DNA from: JBBQXH01 sp963710975
GTDB taxonomy: Bacteria; Actinomycetota; Thermoleophilia; Gaiellales; Gaiellaceae
Length of the DNA stretch: 64,000 nt
Assembly: GCA_963710975.1 (NCBI GenBank)
Contig: CAVQCG010000003.1
Coordinates: 372,001-436,000, forward strand
Direction of reading: 5' to 3'
Below, one piece after another: positions 7,190-15,665 of the stretch. The notes below the pieces were generated by a model that searched no databases, was not told where the DNA came from, and saw only the letters and a program-made list of their open reading frames with translations. The position numbers and the translations under genes were made by a program. How positions within the stretch are numbered: the stretch's first letter is position 1; every line of letters begins with the position of its first letter.

Positions 7190-8785
7190 GTGTCGTCTTT
7201 CGAGCCTGCCGTCGTCGACGGAGCGTGGCGGGTCCCCGCTCGCTTCAACTTCGCGCGGGATGTCGTCGAGGCGCTTGCCGCGGACCGGGACCGGATTGGG
7301 ATGACCTTCGTCGATCGCGAGGGAGCGCCTCGCGACTTCACCTTCGCCGAGATTGCGAGCGCCGCGGCGCGCTGGGCCGGCCTGCTCCGGGCCCGCGGGG
7401 TCGAGAAGGGCGACCGTGTTCTCGTGCTCGTCGGGAAGACGCCGGTCTGGCACCCGCTCCTCCTCGGCGTGCTGAAGGTCGGCGCCGTGGCTATCCCCTG
7501 CTCGGACATGCTGCGCGGCAAGGATCTGGCGTTCCGCGCGACCCACTCGGGCGCCCGGCTTCTGGTTGCGGAGCGAGGCTCCGAGGCTGAGGTCGACGTC
7601 ATGCGCGGCCTCGTCGACGGGCCGCCCGCCGTTCTCTACGTCGACGAGACGGAAGGCCGCCTCGTTGCGTTCCGAGACGAAGCCGAAACGGCCGATACAG
7701 CGTCCGTCGATCCGGCCTTCATTCTCTATACGTCCGGGACGACGAAGGATCCGAAAGGCGTCACCCATACGCACGGCTACTGCTTCGCCAAGCGCCTGCA
7801 GGCTGAACGCTGGGTCGCGGCGCGACCGGGAGACAGGGTGTGGTGCACGGCGGGTACCGGCTGGGCGAAGTCGATCTGGAACGTCCTCCTCGGCCCGTGG
7901 AGCGTCGGTGCGTCGATCGTCATGCACGAAGGAGGGTTCGAGTCCGCGGAGCGATTCGAGCTGGTCAGCCGACTCGGGGTGACGGTGCTCTGCCAGGCGC
8001 CGACCGAGTACCGGCTGATGGCAAAGGCGCCAGGGCTCGCGGAGTATGACCTCTCCGGGATTCGCCACGCCGTATCAGCCGGGGAGCCGCTGAATCCCGA
8101 GGTGATCCGCGTCTTCGAGGATCAGTTCGGGCTGACGATCTTCGACGGCTACGGTCAGACCGAGAACTCGCTGCTCGTTGGAAACTTCCCGGGGATGACG
8201 ATCCGTCCGGGATCGATGGGTCTCCCGGCCCTCGGACACGAGATGGCCCTGATCGACGAGGCGGGACGGGAGCTCGAGGCCGGCGTCGAGGGTGACATCG
8301 CCCTGTGCGGCAGGCCGCCGACGCTGTTTCAGCGTTACTGGGATGCACCGGACGAGACGGCGGCGGTCTTCCGTGGAGACTGGTACGTCACAGGTGACCG
8401 GGCGATCCGCGACGAGGATGGCTACTTCTGGTTCACGGGTCGATCCGACGACGTCATCCTCTCCGCCGCCTACCGCATCGGCCCGTTCGAGGTCGAGAGC
8501 GCGCTACTGGAGCATCCGGCTGTCGCCGAGAGCGCCGTCGTCGGGAAGCCGGACCCGGACAGAGGCCAGATCGTCAAGGCTTTCGTCGTCCTGCGGCCGG
8601 GCTACGCGGCCGATGCCGCGCTGGTCGACGAGCTCAAGGATCACACGAAGCGTGTCACGGCGCCGTACAAGTACCCGCGCGAGATCGAGTTCGTGGAGAC
8701 GCTCCCGAAGACGCGGAGCGGAAAGATCCGCCGCGTCGAGCTGCGTCAGCTCGAGGAGCAGCGAGCGAGCGCGGAGAACGCCTGA
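7190..8785 (+). CDS. Acyl-CoA synthetase (AMP-forming), medium-chain/acetyl-CoA synthetase-like
   Basis: From GTG at 7190 the 531-residue protein has the ANL-superfamily motifs in order: ILYTSGTTKDPKGVTHTHG (P-loop like), GTGWAKSIWNVLLGPWSVGA, FDGYGQTENSLLVGNFPG, YVTGDRAIRDEDGYFWFTGR and the C-terminal catalytic lysine in LPKTRSGKIRR. The tryptophan/WNVL segment is typical of medium-chain acyl-CoA synthetases. A TAGAAT -10 box at 7174-7179 lies 10 bp before the GTG, so the transcript is probably leaderless, and the open frame upstream to 7052 is not coding. The enzyme would activate a short or medium carboxylic acid to its CoA thioester in the cytosol. It overlaps the next gene by one base. 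Confidence 0.92.
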   Translation: MSSFEPAVVDGAWRVPARFNFARDVVEALAADRDRIGMTFVDREGAPRDFTFAEIASAAARWAGLLRARGVEKGDRVLVLVGKTPVWHPLLLGVLKVGAVAIPCSDMLRGKDLAFRATHSGARLLVAERGSEAEVDVMRGLVDGPPAVLYVDETEGRLVAFRDEAETADTASVDPAFILYTSGTTKDPKGVTHTHGYCFAKRLQAERWVAARPGDRVWCTAGTGWAKSIWNVLLGPWSVGASIVMHEGGFESAERFELVSRLGVTVLCQAPTEYRLMAKAPGLAEYDLSGIRHAVSAGEPLNPEVIRVFEDQFGLTIFDGYGQTENSLLVGNFPGMTIRPGSMGLPALGHEMALIDEAGRELEAGVEGDIALCGRPPTLFQRYWDAPDETAAVFRGDWYVTGDRAIRDEDGYFWFTGRSDDVILSAAYRIGPFEVESALLEHPAVAESAVVGKPDPDRGQIVKAFVVLRPGYAADAALVDELKDHTKRVTAPYKYPREIEFVETLPKTRSGKIRRVELRQLEEQRASAENA

Positions 8786-9099
8786 TGGCCTTCAATGTGT
8801 GGTGGGATCGCCATGACGGGATGCGCGGGCACGTCTGGCTGCAGAACTCGCAGATGCAGGACTTGCGAGACGAGATGCTGGCTCAGGGCATGGTGCACGG
8901 TGACCAGGGCGGGCTTGGCATGCCGTTGCGGAAGTTCGAGACGCCCGAGAACTGGTTCGTCTCCCCGCTGGAGATAGACGAGGCGCTGGAGAGGGCGTCC
9001 GCCGACCCCGTGGCGATGGAGGACGCGAGGCTCTGGCAGGACTGGCTCGCCTTCCTCGACGGAGCGTCCCAGCACGGCGGCGTGCGGATCAAGCCGTAA
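8785..9099 (+). CDS. Conserved hypothetical protein coupled to acyl-CoA synthetase
   Basis: The 104-residue protein MAFNVWWDRHDGMRGHVWLQ... is acidic, tryptophan-rich and has no signal or membrane segment. Its ATG shares one base with the stop of the acyl-CoA synthetase (TGATG at 8783-8787), so the two are translationally coupled and probably function together. I do not recognise a domain. It ends 11 bp inside the convergent PAP2 gene. Confidence 0.75.
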   Translation: MAFNVWWDRHDGMRGHVWLQNSQMQDLRDEMLAQGMVHGDQGGLGMPLRKFETPENWFVSPLEIDEALERASADPVAMEDARLWQDWLAFLDGASQHGGVRIKP

Positions 9100-9760
9100 C
9101 GCGCGCCGTCCTCATCGTACGGACGAGGTGGAGCCCGATCACCCAGGCGAGCGCTCCGCACCATCCCGCCAGGATGTCGGACGGGTAGTGGACGCCGAGG
9201 TAGACGCGCGACACACCCACGCCGGCGACGTAGATCACGGCGAGAGCCAGCGCCGGCCAGCGCCAGCGGGTCGACCAGACGATGATCACGAGCGCGGCTG
9301 CGAGCGACATCGAGGACATCGCATGGCCGCTCGGGAAGCTGAAGCTGTTCTCCGGCGAGATCGACACCCAGAGCGAAGGACGCGCGCGCTCGAAGATCTG
9401 CTTCAGGATCACGTTGATGAGCATCGCTCCGCCGACGGAGAGAACGAGGAAGATGGCATCACCGCGCCGCCCCCTCCGCAGCAGGATCAGCACGGCCACC
9501 GTGGTGACGATCGGAACTGCGATCCACCCGCCGAGGCGCGTGAACACGAGCATGACGTCGTCGAGCGCCGGTGACGCGTTGTCGTGGAAGAAGAGAAGGA
9601 GCGATCGGTCCCAGCTGAAGCCGCCGCCCTCCCAGACCTCCTCCGCGAGGTGGCCGAACAGGAGCAGCGGGAGGAAGACACCGAGGAAGACGAGCAGGCT
9701 GAACGGGAAGCGAACGGCCTTGGCCGCGTGGGCGATGCTATGACGGATGCCTGACGGCAC
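9089..9760 (-). CDS. PAP2 family membrane phosphatase
   Basis: The 223-residue protein has about six hydrophobic helices and the complete acid-phosphatase signature: KQIFERARP (KX6RP, about residue 120), PSGH (about 148) and SRVYLGVHYPSD (SRX5HX3D, about 190). Members dephosphorylate undecaprenyl pyrophosphate, phosphatidate or phosphatidylglycerophosphate on the outer face of the membrane. The N-terminus before the first helix is short and basic, consistent with the chosen start. A strong hairpin at 9810-9834 separates it from the upstream secreted protein gene. Confidence 0.92.
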   Translation of the reverse strand: MPSGIRHSIAHAAKAVRFPFSLLVFLGVFLPLLLFGHLAEEVWEGGGFSWDRSLLLFFHDNASPALDDVMLVFTRLGGWIAVPIVTTVAVLILLRRGRRGDAIFLVLSVGGAMLINVILKQIFERARPSLWVSISPENSFSFPSGHAMSSMSLAAALVIIVWSTRWRWPALALAVIYVAGVGVSRVYLGVHYPSDILAGWCGALAWVIGLHLVRTMRTARVTA

Positions 9761-9809
9761 TCGCTCTCACCGTAACGCGAAGCCCGAGTTGCCGGCCGAT
9801 AGAGTTGAC

Positions 9810-9834
9810 GGGGCCCCGGTGCATCCGGGGCCCC
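9810..9834. terminator. Strong GC hairpin, intergenic terminator
   Basis: GGGGCCCCGG-TGCAT-CCGGGGCCCC is a perfect ten-base-pair inverted repeat with a five-base loop. It lies 14 bp past the stop of the beta-roll protein gene and upstream of the PAP2 start. No T-run follows on the minus strand, so it may work as a bidirectional or mycobacterial-type terminator. Confidence 0.7.
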
Positions 9835-9847
9835 GGACTCATCTCAG

Positions 9848-11005
9848 TTAGCCGAACTGAAGCGTTGAGAGAACCGCCTCCGCGTCGGGTAGAAATGCAT
9901 CGAACTCGGCTGCATTCGTCGTATAGATGTAGACGATCAGGTCGACCCCGTTCACGTCGACCATGTAGAAGCGGTACCGCTCGCCGGGAAAGAAGTTCCA
10001 GGAAGGCCACCACAGAAAGCGTTCGAAGCATGCCGGCTCAGTCCCGACGCTGAAGTCGATCTGCACTCCCGTCGCTCCGGCGATGCTGGCAGGTATCGGG
10101 CCCGCGCTGACGTCGATGCAGTCCTGCGAGGTCAGCCACTCCAGGAAGTCGCCTTCGAGCGGCACCAGCTCAGAGGTTGCCGGGTCGTAGACCTCTTCAG
10201 GCACATGAGTTATGCCTATGGCCTCGACAACGCTGCTCGAGCCCTGCGCCAGTTGAACGAAAGAGGGATACGACAATTCGGCCTCGGACCACCAGCCGTC
10301 ACCGATCGTCAGCGTGACCGAGGGCTGGAACCCGTTGAAGAGGTACGTGCCGGCCGGGAGGTCGCCGCCCGCTTCGAGCGGCTCGCAGCTCGTCTTTTGC
10401 TCCCCGACGCAGAAGTCGGCGCCCTCGTCGCCTGCAAGGCTGTCCACACCCTCATCTCCGTGGAGCCGATCGTTGCCTGCGCCTCCGATGAGCACATCGT
10501 TGCCAAGGCCGCCGAACCCGAAGTCGTCGTCTGGTCCGAGCACGAGCCGGTCGGGCCCTGAGTCTCCGACGAGGGCGTCGCTGCCGGACCCGCCGACCAG
10601 GCGGTCGGAACCAGACCCTCCGGAGAGAGCATTGTCATTGCCCGGGCCGCCGAGGAGCTCGTCGTTGCCGGATTCGCCGCTTCCGATGTCGTCGCCATCG
10701 CCGCCGAGGATCCGGTCGCTCCCGCTTCCACCGAGCAGAAGATCGCCGCCGCCTCCAGCGTTGATGTCGTCATTGCCCGCGCCTCCGCAGATGACGTCAG
10801 CGCCACCGAGACCGATGACCAGGTCGTTGCCGCCGAGCCCGACGATCACGTCCTTCCGGGGCGTGCCGCGCAGCACGTCTGCTCGCGACGTGCCGACGAT
10901 CGTCGCCTTGTCCCCAGCGCACGTTGGCGTTGCCGCCGCAGCGCTGCCGACAGCAATGGCGAGTTGGAAAAGCGCCGCTAGCCCGATCACGATCAGGACT
11001 CGCAT
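9848..11005 (-). CDS. Secreted RTX/hemolysin-type calcium-binding beta-roll protein
   Basis: The 385-residue protein starts with a signal peptide (MRVLIVIGLAALFQLAIAV, cleavage after AAAA). Residues about 35-205 are nonapeptide GGxGxDxUx repeats (GGNDLVIGLGGADVICGG and so on), about a dozen turns of a calcium-stabilised beta-roll. The roll ends in a CVGEQKTSCE cysteine pair; the remaining 170 residues form an unrelated domain beginning PAGTYLFNGFQPSVTLTIGDG, which resembles domains found after beta-rolls or in secreted actinobacterial proteins of unknown role. Sec export and calcium binding are inferred. A hairpin terminator follows. Confidence 0.88.
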   Translation of the reverse strand: MRVLIVIGLAALFQLAIAVGSAAAATPTCAGDKATIVGTSRADVLRGTPRKDVIVGLGGNDLVIGLGGADVICGGAGNDDINAGGGGDLLLGGSGSDRILGGDGDDIGSGESGNDELLGGPGNDNALSGGSGSDRLVGGSGSDALVGDSGPDRLVLGPDDDFGFGGLGNDVLIGGAGNDRLHGDEGVDSLAGDEGADFCVGEQKTSCEPLEAGGDLPAGTYLFNGFQPSVTLTIGDGWWSEAELSYPSFVQLAQGSSSVVEAIGITHVPEEVYDPATSELVPLEGDFLEWLTSQDCIDVSAGPIPASIAGATGVQIDFSVGTEPACFERFLWWPSWNFFPGERYRFYMVDVNGVDLIVYIYTTNAAEFDAFLPDAEAVLSTLQFG

Positions 11006-11116
11006 GTCTCCCCCTGGGTAGATGCCGCAGAAGCGCGGATTGTCGCATTTGCCGCGAACACCGACAATCGGTATTTTGCGCCAGTCTGTAAACGACCGCC
11101 GGCGTCCCTGGGGCGG

Positions 11117-11893
11117 CTACGCGCCGGCGGCTTCGGCGCTTCGCAGGCCGCGCCTGGCCCACACGAGGAACACGGCGACGAGCAGGATTCCGAGCCCGAA
11201 GGCCAGACCCACGTACACCGGGTCGCCCGCCATGAACCCGCGGGCTGCCTCGAGGATGTAGCTGATCGGGTTGATGCGCGCGACGGCGTGGATCCAGCCC
11301 GTCAAGAGGCTGAGCGGGAGATACACGGGGGCGAGGAAGAGGACGAGAAAGACCGGGGTCTGCATGAGCGGGCCGGCCTGGACGGTACGGAACCGCATCG
11401 CCACACCGGCGGCCCACAGGAGCGCTGCGACGTTGAGCAGGAGTGCGAGCGTGAAGAGGCCCACGAGATCGATGCCGTCACCTCCGACGTTCATGCCGAC
11501 CGCGAGCGCGAGCACCGTCACGATCGAGGCGGTGAAGATCCAACGCACGAGTCCCGCGATGCCATAGCCGGTGATGATCGCGCTGCGCTTCGGCGCGGCG
11601 AGCAGGAAACGGCGCGCGAACTTCGTCTCGAAGTCGCGCGCGATCGAGAAGCCGGTGAAGACACCGCCGAATGCGGCCGACTGGAGGAGCACGAAGACGT
11701 ACTGGTACGCCGTATAACCCGGTCCGAACGAGAAGCCGGGTACGTTCGCAACCGCGCCGAGACCACCGGCGAACGCCACGAAGAAGAAGAGGGGGAAGAG
11801 GAGGCCGGGCAGGATCAACGACGGCCGCGTGAAGTAGTTGTGGAGATTGCGCCAGGCGACTGCCAGCGCAACCGATCTCGATCGCTTTCTCAC
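11117..11893 (-). CDS. ABC-2 type exporter permease (second subunit)
   Basis: The 258-residue protein has six hydrophobic segments and the ABC-2/DrrB-like core GVFTGFSIARDFETKFARRF and the conserved RINPISYILEAARGFMAGD segment before the last helices. It overlaps the upstream permease by four bases (ATGA) and is the third gene of an ATPase-permease-permease operon. The two permeases probably form a heterodimer that exports a hydrophobic drug or antibiotic with the ATPase. Confidence 0.9.
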   Translation of the reverse strand: MRKRSRSVALAVAWRNLHNYFTRPSLILPGLLFPLFFFVAFAGGLGAVANVPGFSFGPGYTAYQYVFVLLQSAAFGGVFTGFSIARDFETKFARRFLLAAPKRSAIITGYGIAGLVRWIFTASIVTVLALAVGMNVGGDGIDLVGLFTLALLLNVAALLWAAGVAMRFRTVQAGPLMQTPVFLVLFLAPVYLPLSLLTGWIHAVARINPISYILEAARGFMAGDPVYVGLAFGLGILLVAVFLVWARRGLRSAEAAGA

Positions 11894-12669
11894 GCTCGCC
11901 CCAGCCGCGTGCTCAGCGCTCTGGACGAGAGCGTGAGCCCGACGATCGCGAGTACCGCCGCGCAGCCGAACCCGAGGGCGAGTGCCTCTGTGTTCCAGCC
12001 CTCGATGATCAGGCTGCGGAGCGCCTCGATCATGTACGAGACAGGGTTGTACGTGGCGACCTGTCGGAACCAGTCGGTGCTGATCAGGTCACGCGGCAGG
12101 TACATCGACGAGAGGAAGAGCGCGACGAAGAAGAGCGGGAAGAGGCCCTGCACAGCCTCGCCGCTTCCCGTACGCAGAGCGAAGAACGTCCCGATCGAGG
12201 CGAAGCCGAGGGTGATGACGCCCACGAGTACGAGGAAGACGAGAACGCCTGCGAAGCCGGTCTCGAATCGCACGCCGAAGGCGATGCCGACTGACAGATA
12301 GACGATCGCCTGCAGAAGGCCCATGAACATCGCGCCCGACAGGTGACCGCCGAGCAGCGAGACGCGCCGCAGCGGTGTGAGGGAGAGCCTGCTCAGGAAC
12401 CCGGTCTGGATGTCGCGCGCGAGATCCGTTCCCGAGTTCAGCGTTGCGAAGAGTGCGCCTTGCATGAACGTGAACGCGATGAAGAAGTCGAGGTACGAGC
12501 TCGTCGGAAAGCCGGGGAGCTGCGTGATCGCCCGCAGGCCGCCGGCGTTCACCGCGAGCAGAAGCAGCGGAAAGAGGATGGCGGGTGCGACGCTCGCCGG
12601 CTGGCGCATCGTGCGCCGGATGGATCGGCGCGCGAGAGCGGTGACCTGGATCGTGAGCGCCCCGTTCAT
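11890..12669 (-). CDS. ABC-2 type exporter permease (first subunit)
   Basis: The 259-residue product has six hydrophobic helices, with the family segment NSGTDLARDIQTGFLSRL and the conserved ATYNPVSYMIEALRSLI near the C-terminus. It is paralogous to the downstream permease in layout. Both junctions are four-base ATGA overlaps, showing tight coupling with the ATPase gene (12666-13649) and the second permease. Confidence 0.9.
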   Translation of the reverse strand: MNGALTIQVTALARRSIRRTMRQPASVAPAILFPLLLLAVNAGGLRAITQLPGFPTSSYLDFFIAFTFMQGALFATLNSGTDLARDIQTGFLSRLSLTPLRRVSLLGGHLSGAMFMGLLQAIVYLSVGIAFGVRFETGFAGVLVFLVLVGVITLGFASIGTFFALRTGSGEAVQGLFPLFFVALFLSSMYLPRDLISTDWFRQVATYNPVSYMIEALRSLIIEGWNTEALALGFGCAAVLAIVGLTLSSRALSTRLGRA

Positions 12670-13649
12670 GCGGCCGCTGGTTTGGGCTCCCCGTCCTCGG
12701 CGTCACCCTCGAGCGAGTGTCCGGTCTTCGCCAGGAAGACGTCGTCGAGCGAGGGCGAGTAGATCTGGATCTGAGCCGTCCTCAGGCCCATCGCGTCGAG
12801 GGCCCGGACGATCTCGCCGAGGTCTCCGTCGTCGGTGGCGAGACGCACGGCGACGGCACGGGGCGAGCCACCAGTGGGCTCGCCGAACTGCGCAAGGACG
12901 GTCGCGACGGCATCGGTGTCGTCGGGCTTCTCCGGAATCACCTCGACCCGCGGGCGGCCGATCTCGGCCTTCAGCGACTCGGGCGTTCCCTCGGCGACGA
13001 TACGGCCGTGATCGATGATTCCGAGCCGGTCGGCGAGGACATCTGCCTCCTCGAGGTACTGCGTCGTCAGAAACACCGTCACGCCCTCGTCCTTGGCAAG
13101 GCGGCCGACCTCCTCCCAGAGTGCGGTACGGCTCTGGATGTCGAGGCCCGTCGTCGGCTCGTCGAGAAAGAGGATCTGCGGGCCGTGGACGAGAGCGAGC
13201 GCAAGGTCGAGTCGCCGCTTCATGCCGCCCGAGTAGCCGCCTACCTTGCGGTCAGCCGCGTCCATGAGACCGACGCGCTCGAGAAGCTCGTCGGCGCGGC
13301 GGCGCCGGTCGGCTCGTGAATAGCTGTGCAGAGCACCCTGCAGTCGCAGGTGCTCGCGTCCGGTGAGAACCGGATCGAGGGCTGCCTCCTGGAGCGCGGC
13401 CCCGATAGCGGCACGCACCTGCTGGCCTTGCTTGACGATGTCGAACCCGGCGACCCGGGCGGTGCCGGCAGTCGGAGGGAGGAGCGTCGTCAGCATCATC
13501 ACCGTCGTGGACTTGCCGGCGCCGTTCGGACCGAGGAAGCCGTAGATCTCTCCCGGCGACACGTACAGGTCGATGCCGTCGACCGCCCGCGGCCCTTTCT
13601 TGAACTCGCGCACGAGACCGTCGACCTCGATCGCGTGGTTCTCGCTCAC
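12666..13649 (-). CDS. DrrA-type ABC transporter ATP-binding protein
   Basis: The 327-residue protein has Walker A GPNGAGKST, Q-loop GAALQEAALDPVLTG, signature GGYSGGMKRRLDLALAL, Walker B QILFLDEPTTGLD and the H-loop position replaced by Q in TTQYLEEAD, as in the daunorubicin-resistance DrrA group. A C-terminal DUF4162-like extension with IYSPSLDDVFLAKTGHS follows. The start is a GTG at 13649 with a TACGCT -10-like box six bases upstream and TTGACA 16 bases before that. It is divergent from a MarR regulator, which probably controls the exporter. Confidence 0.93.
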   Translation of the reverse strand: MSENHAIEVDGLVREFKKGPRAVDGIDLYVSPGEIYGFLGPNGAGKSTTVMMLTTLLPPTAGTARVAGFDIVKQGQQVRAAIGAALQEAALDPVLTGREHLRLQGALHSYSRADRRRRADELLERVGLMDAADRKVGGYSGGMKRRLDLALALVHGPQILFLDEPTTGLDIQSRTALWEEVGRLAKDEGVTVFLTTQYLEEADVLADRLGIIDHGRIVAEGTPESLKAEIGRPRVEVIPEKPDDTDAVATVLAQFGEPTGGSPRAVAVRLATDDGDLGEIVRALDAMGLRTAQIQIYSPSLDDVFLAKTGHSLEGDAEDGEPKPAAA

Positions 13650-13659
13650 CTCGGCAGCG

Positions 13660-13706
13660 TAGCAATGTAATTGAGGTTGTCAAGTATTGAAGTAATCAAG
13701 TACTAT
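13660..13706. promoter_or_regulatory. Overlapping divergent promoters of the ABC exporter and marR
   Basis: On the plus strand TTGTCA (13677-13682), an 18-base spacer and TACTAT (13701-13706) precede the marR GTG by eight bases. On the minus strand the complementary TTGACA, a 16-base spacer and TACGCT precede the exporter GTG by six bases. The -35 boxes are the same bases read on both strands, so one bound MarR dimer could shut both promoters. Both transcripts would be leaderless. Confidence 0.65.
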
Positions 13707-13714
13707 TCGGTGTA

Positions 13715-14134
13715 GTGACACGCAGCGATCCCGCCCGAGAAGCCTGGTCGATCGTCTTCGAGCTGGCGATGGCGAATCGCTCGCGGCTCCTCGAGGCGCT
13801 CGGCGAGCTCGACCTGACCTTCATGCAGGCGCACGCCCTGCGGCTCCTCGACCCGGAGCAGGAGACGACGATGAGCGATCTGGCGGACGCGCTGCATTGC
13901 GACGCTTCGAACATCACGGGAATCGCGGATCGGCTCGAGGCTCGAGATCTCGTCGAGCGGCGCGGCGCGCCTCGGGACAGGCGCGTGAAGGCGCTCGTCC
14001 TGACGCCGTCCGGCCTCGAGACGCGAGATCGCGTGCGAGAAGCGATGCGCGAGCCGCCCGAGGCGATCCTCGGTCTCTCGAAGGCAGACCAACGGGCGCT
14101 GCGCGACATCCTGCGACGCGCGGTTTCGCCCTGA
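13715..14134 (+). CDS. MarR family transcriptional regulator
   Basis: The 139-residue protein has the MarR winged helix: TFMQAHALRLLDPEQETTMS, recognition helix CDASNITGIADRLEARDLVE and wing RRGAPRDRRVKALVLTPSG. The GTG start lies eight bases after a TACTAT -10 box. It is 65 bp from and divergent to the DrrA-type exporter operon, the classic layout for a repressor that releases efflux genes when it binds a phenolic or antibiotic ligand. Confidence 0.9.
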   Translation: MTRSDPAREAWSIVFELAMANRSRLLEALGELDLTFMQAHALRLLDPEQETTMSDLADALHCDASNITGIADRLEARDLVERRGAPRDRRVKALVLTPSGLETRDRVREAMREPPEAILGLSKADQRALRDILRRAVSP

Positions 14135-14198
14135 GGCAGGATTCAGGCTCCGACATCACGCAGTGGGCCGGGACGTCCGGCCATGGGGAGGAGAATTG

Positions 14199-15665
14199 AT
14201 GCAGTTCCACACGACGCCGGCGGGAAACACGCTGGTGACGCTCATTCCGGGCGACGGCATCGGTCCGGAAGTCGTCGAGTCGACGAGGCAGATCATCGAG
14301 GCGGCAGGTGCGAAGGTCGAATGGGAGGTCAGGCAGGCCGGCGCGAGCGTCTTCATGCAGGGCCTCGCCACGGGAGTGCCCGACGACACGATCGAGTCGA
14401 TCCGCAAGACGCGGGTCGTTCTCAAGGGGCCGCTCGAGACCCCGGTCGGATACGGGGAGAAGAGCGCGAATGTCACCCTGCGAAAGCTCTTCGAGACGTA
14501 CGGCAACATCAGGCCGGCACGCGAGCTTCCGGGCATCGTGACTCCCTACTCCGGGCGCGGCATCGATCTCGTGGTCGTCCGCGAGAACGTCGAGGATCTC
14601 TATGCCGGGATCGAGCACATGCAGACACCCGGTGTCGCCCAGTGTCTCAAGCTGATCTCCCGCAAGGGCTGCGAGAAGATCGTGCGGCTCGCGTTCGAGT
14701 TCGCGCGCGCCGAGGGGCGGAAGACCGTCCACTGTGCGACGAAGTCGAACATCATGAAACTGACCGAGGGAACGCTCAAGCGAACGTTCGAGGAGATCGC
14801 GCCCGAGTACCCGGACATCGAGGCGTACCACATCATCGTCGACAACTGCGCTCACCAACTCGTCAAGCGCCCGGAGCAGTTCGACGTGATCGTCATGACG
14901 AACATGAACGGCGACATCCTGAGCGACCTCTCCTCAGCGCTCGTCGGAGGTCTCGGCTTTGCGCCGTCCGCGAATCTCGGCAGCGAAGTTGCCATCTTCG
15001 AGGCCGTTCACGGCTCGGCGCCGAAGTACGCGGGGAAGAACGTCATCAACCCGACGGCCTTGATCCTTTCCGGGGTCATGCTTCTTCGCCATGTCGGCGA
15101 GTTCGACGCTGCGGCGTCGATCGAGAAGGGGCTTCTCGTCACGCTCGAGGAGGGGAAGCTGACCCGAGACGTCCTCGGCGACGACGGCGGCGCGCTCTCG
15201 ACCACGGCGTTCACGGACGCGATCATCGAGAATCTCGGCAAGGAGCCGTCCGGGTACTCGGTGCGCGACTACAAGGCGATCCGGATGCCCGAGGTGTCGG
15301 GTGCTCCGGACTTCGTGCACGTCACCGAGCGGCGCGTTGTCGGAGCGGACGTCTTCGTCGAGTGGGTCGGGACGGTCGAGGAGCTGGGGCGCCGCGCCGA
15401 GGCAGCCGCGGAGGGAAGCAAGGTCAGGCTGAAGATGATCTCGAGTCGCGGGACACGGGTCTATCCGCCGACCGGCGCCATGACCGACGTCGTCGACCAG
15501 TGGCGCTGCCGGTACGTGCTGGCAGACGGCGGGACCCTGACCCAGGACGACATCGTCGATCTTCTCCAGCGGGTCACCCGTCAAGACATCGCGTGGGCGC
15601 ACATCGAGAAGCTCCAGGAGTTCGACGGCGAACCGGGCTATACCAAGGCACAGGGCGAAGATTGA
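14199..15665 (+). CDS. icd: Isocitrate dehydrogenase (NADP-type, long C-terminal form)
   Basis: The 488-residue protein has the isocitrate/isopropylmalate dehydrogenase signature: LIPGDGIGPEVVESTRQIIE at the N-terminus, substrate arginines in NIRPARELPG, VVVRENVEDLYAGIEH, the catalytic lysine/tyrosine region, NMNGDILSDLSSALVGGLG and AVHGSAPKYAGKNVINPTA. The extra 150 C-terminal residues are typical of the Thermus/Rickettsia-type enzyme rather than isopropylmalate dehydrogenase, which is about 350 residues. A GGGGAGGAG ribosome binding site precedes the ATG. The enzyme oxidatively decarboxylates isocitrate to 2-oxoglutarate in the TCA cycle. Its stop overlaps a TTG that could start the next ORF. 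Confidence 0.93.
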   Translation: MQFHTTPAGNTLVTLIPGDGIGPEVVESTRQIIEAAGAKVEWEVRQAGASVFMQGLATGVPDDTIESIRKTRVVLKGPLETPVGYGEKSANVTLRKLFETYGNIRPARELPGIVTPYSGRGIDLVVVRENVEDLYAGIEHMQTPGVAQCLKLISRKGCEKIVRLAFEFARAEGRKTVHCATKSNIMKLTEGTLKRTFEEIAPEYPDIEAYHIIVDNCAHQLVKRPEQFDVIVMTNMNGDILSDLSSALVGGLGFAPSANLGSEVAIFEAVHGSAPKYAGKNVINPTALILSGVMLLRHVGEFDAAASIEKGLLVTLEEGKLTRDVLGDDGGALSTTAFTDAIIENLGKEPSGYSVRDYKAIRMPEVSGAPDFVHVTERRVVGADVFVEWVGTVEELGRRAEAAAEGSKVRLKMISSRGTRVYPPTGAMTDVVDQWRCRYVLADGGTLTQDDIVDLLQRVTRQDIAWAHIEKLQEFDGEPGYTKAQGED

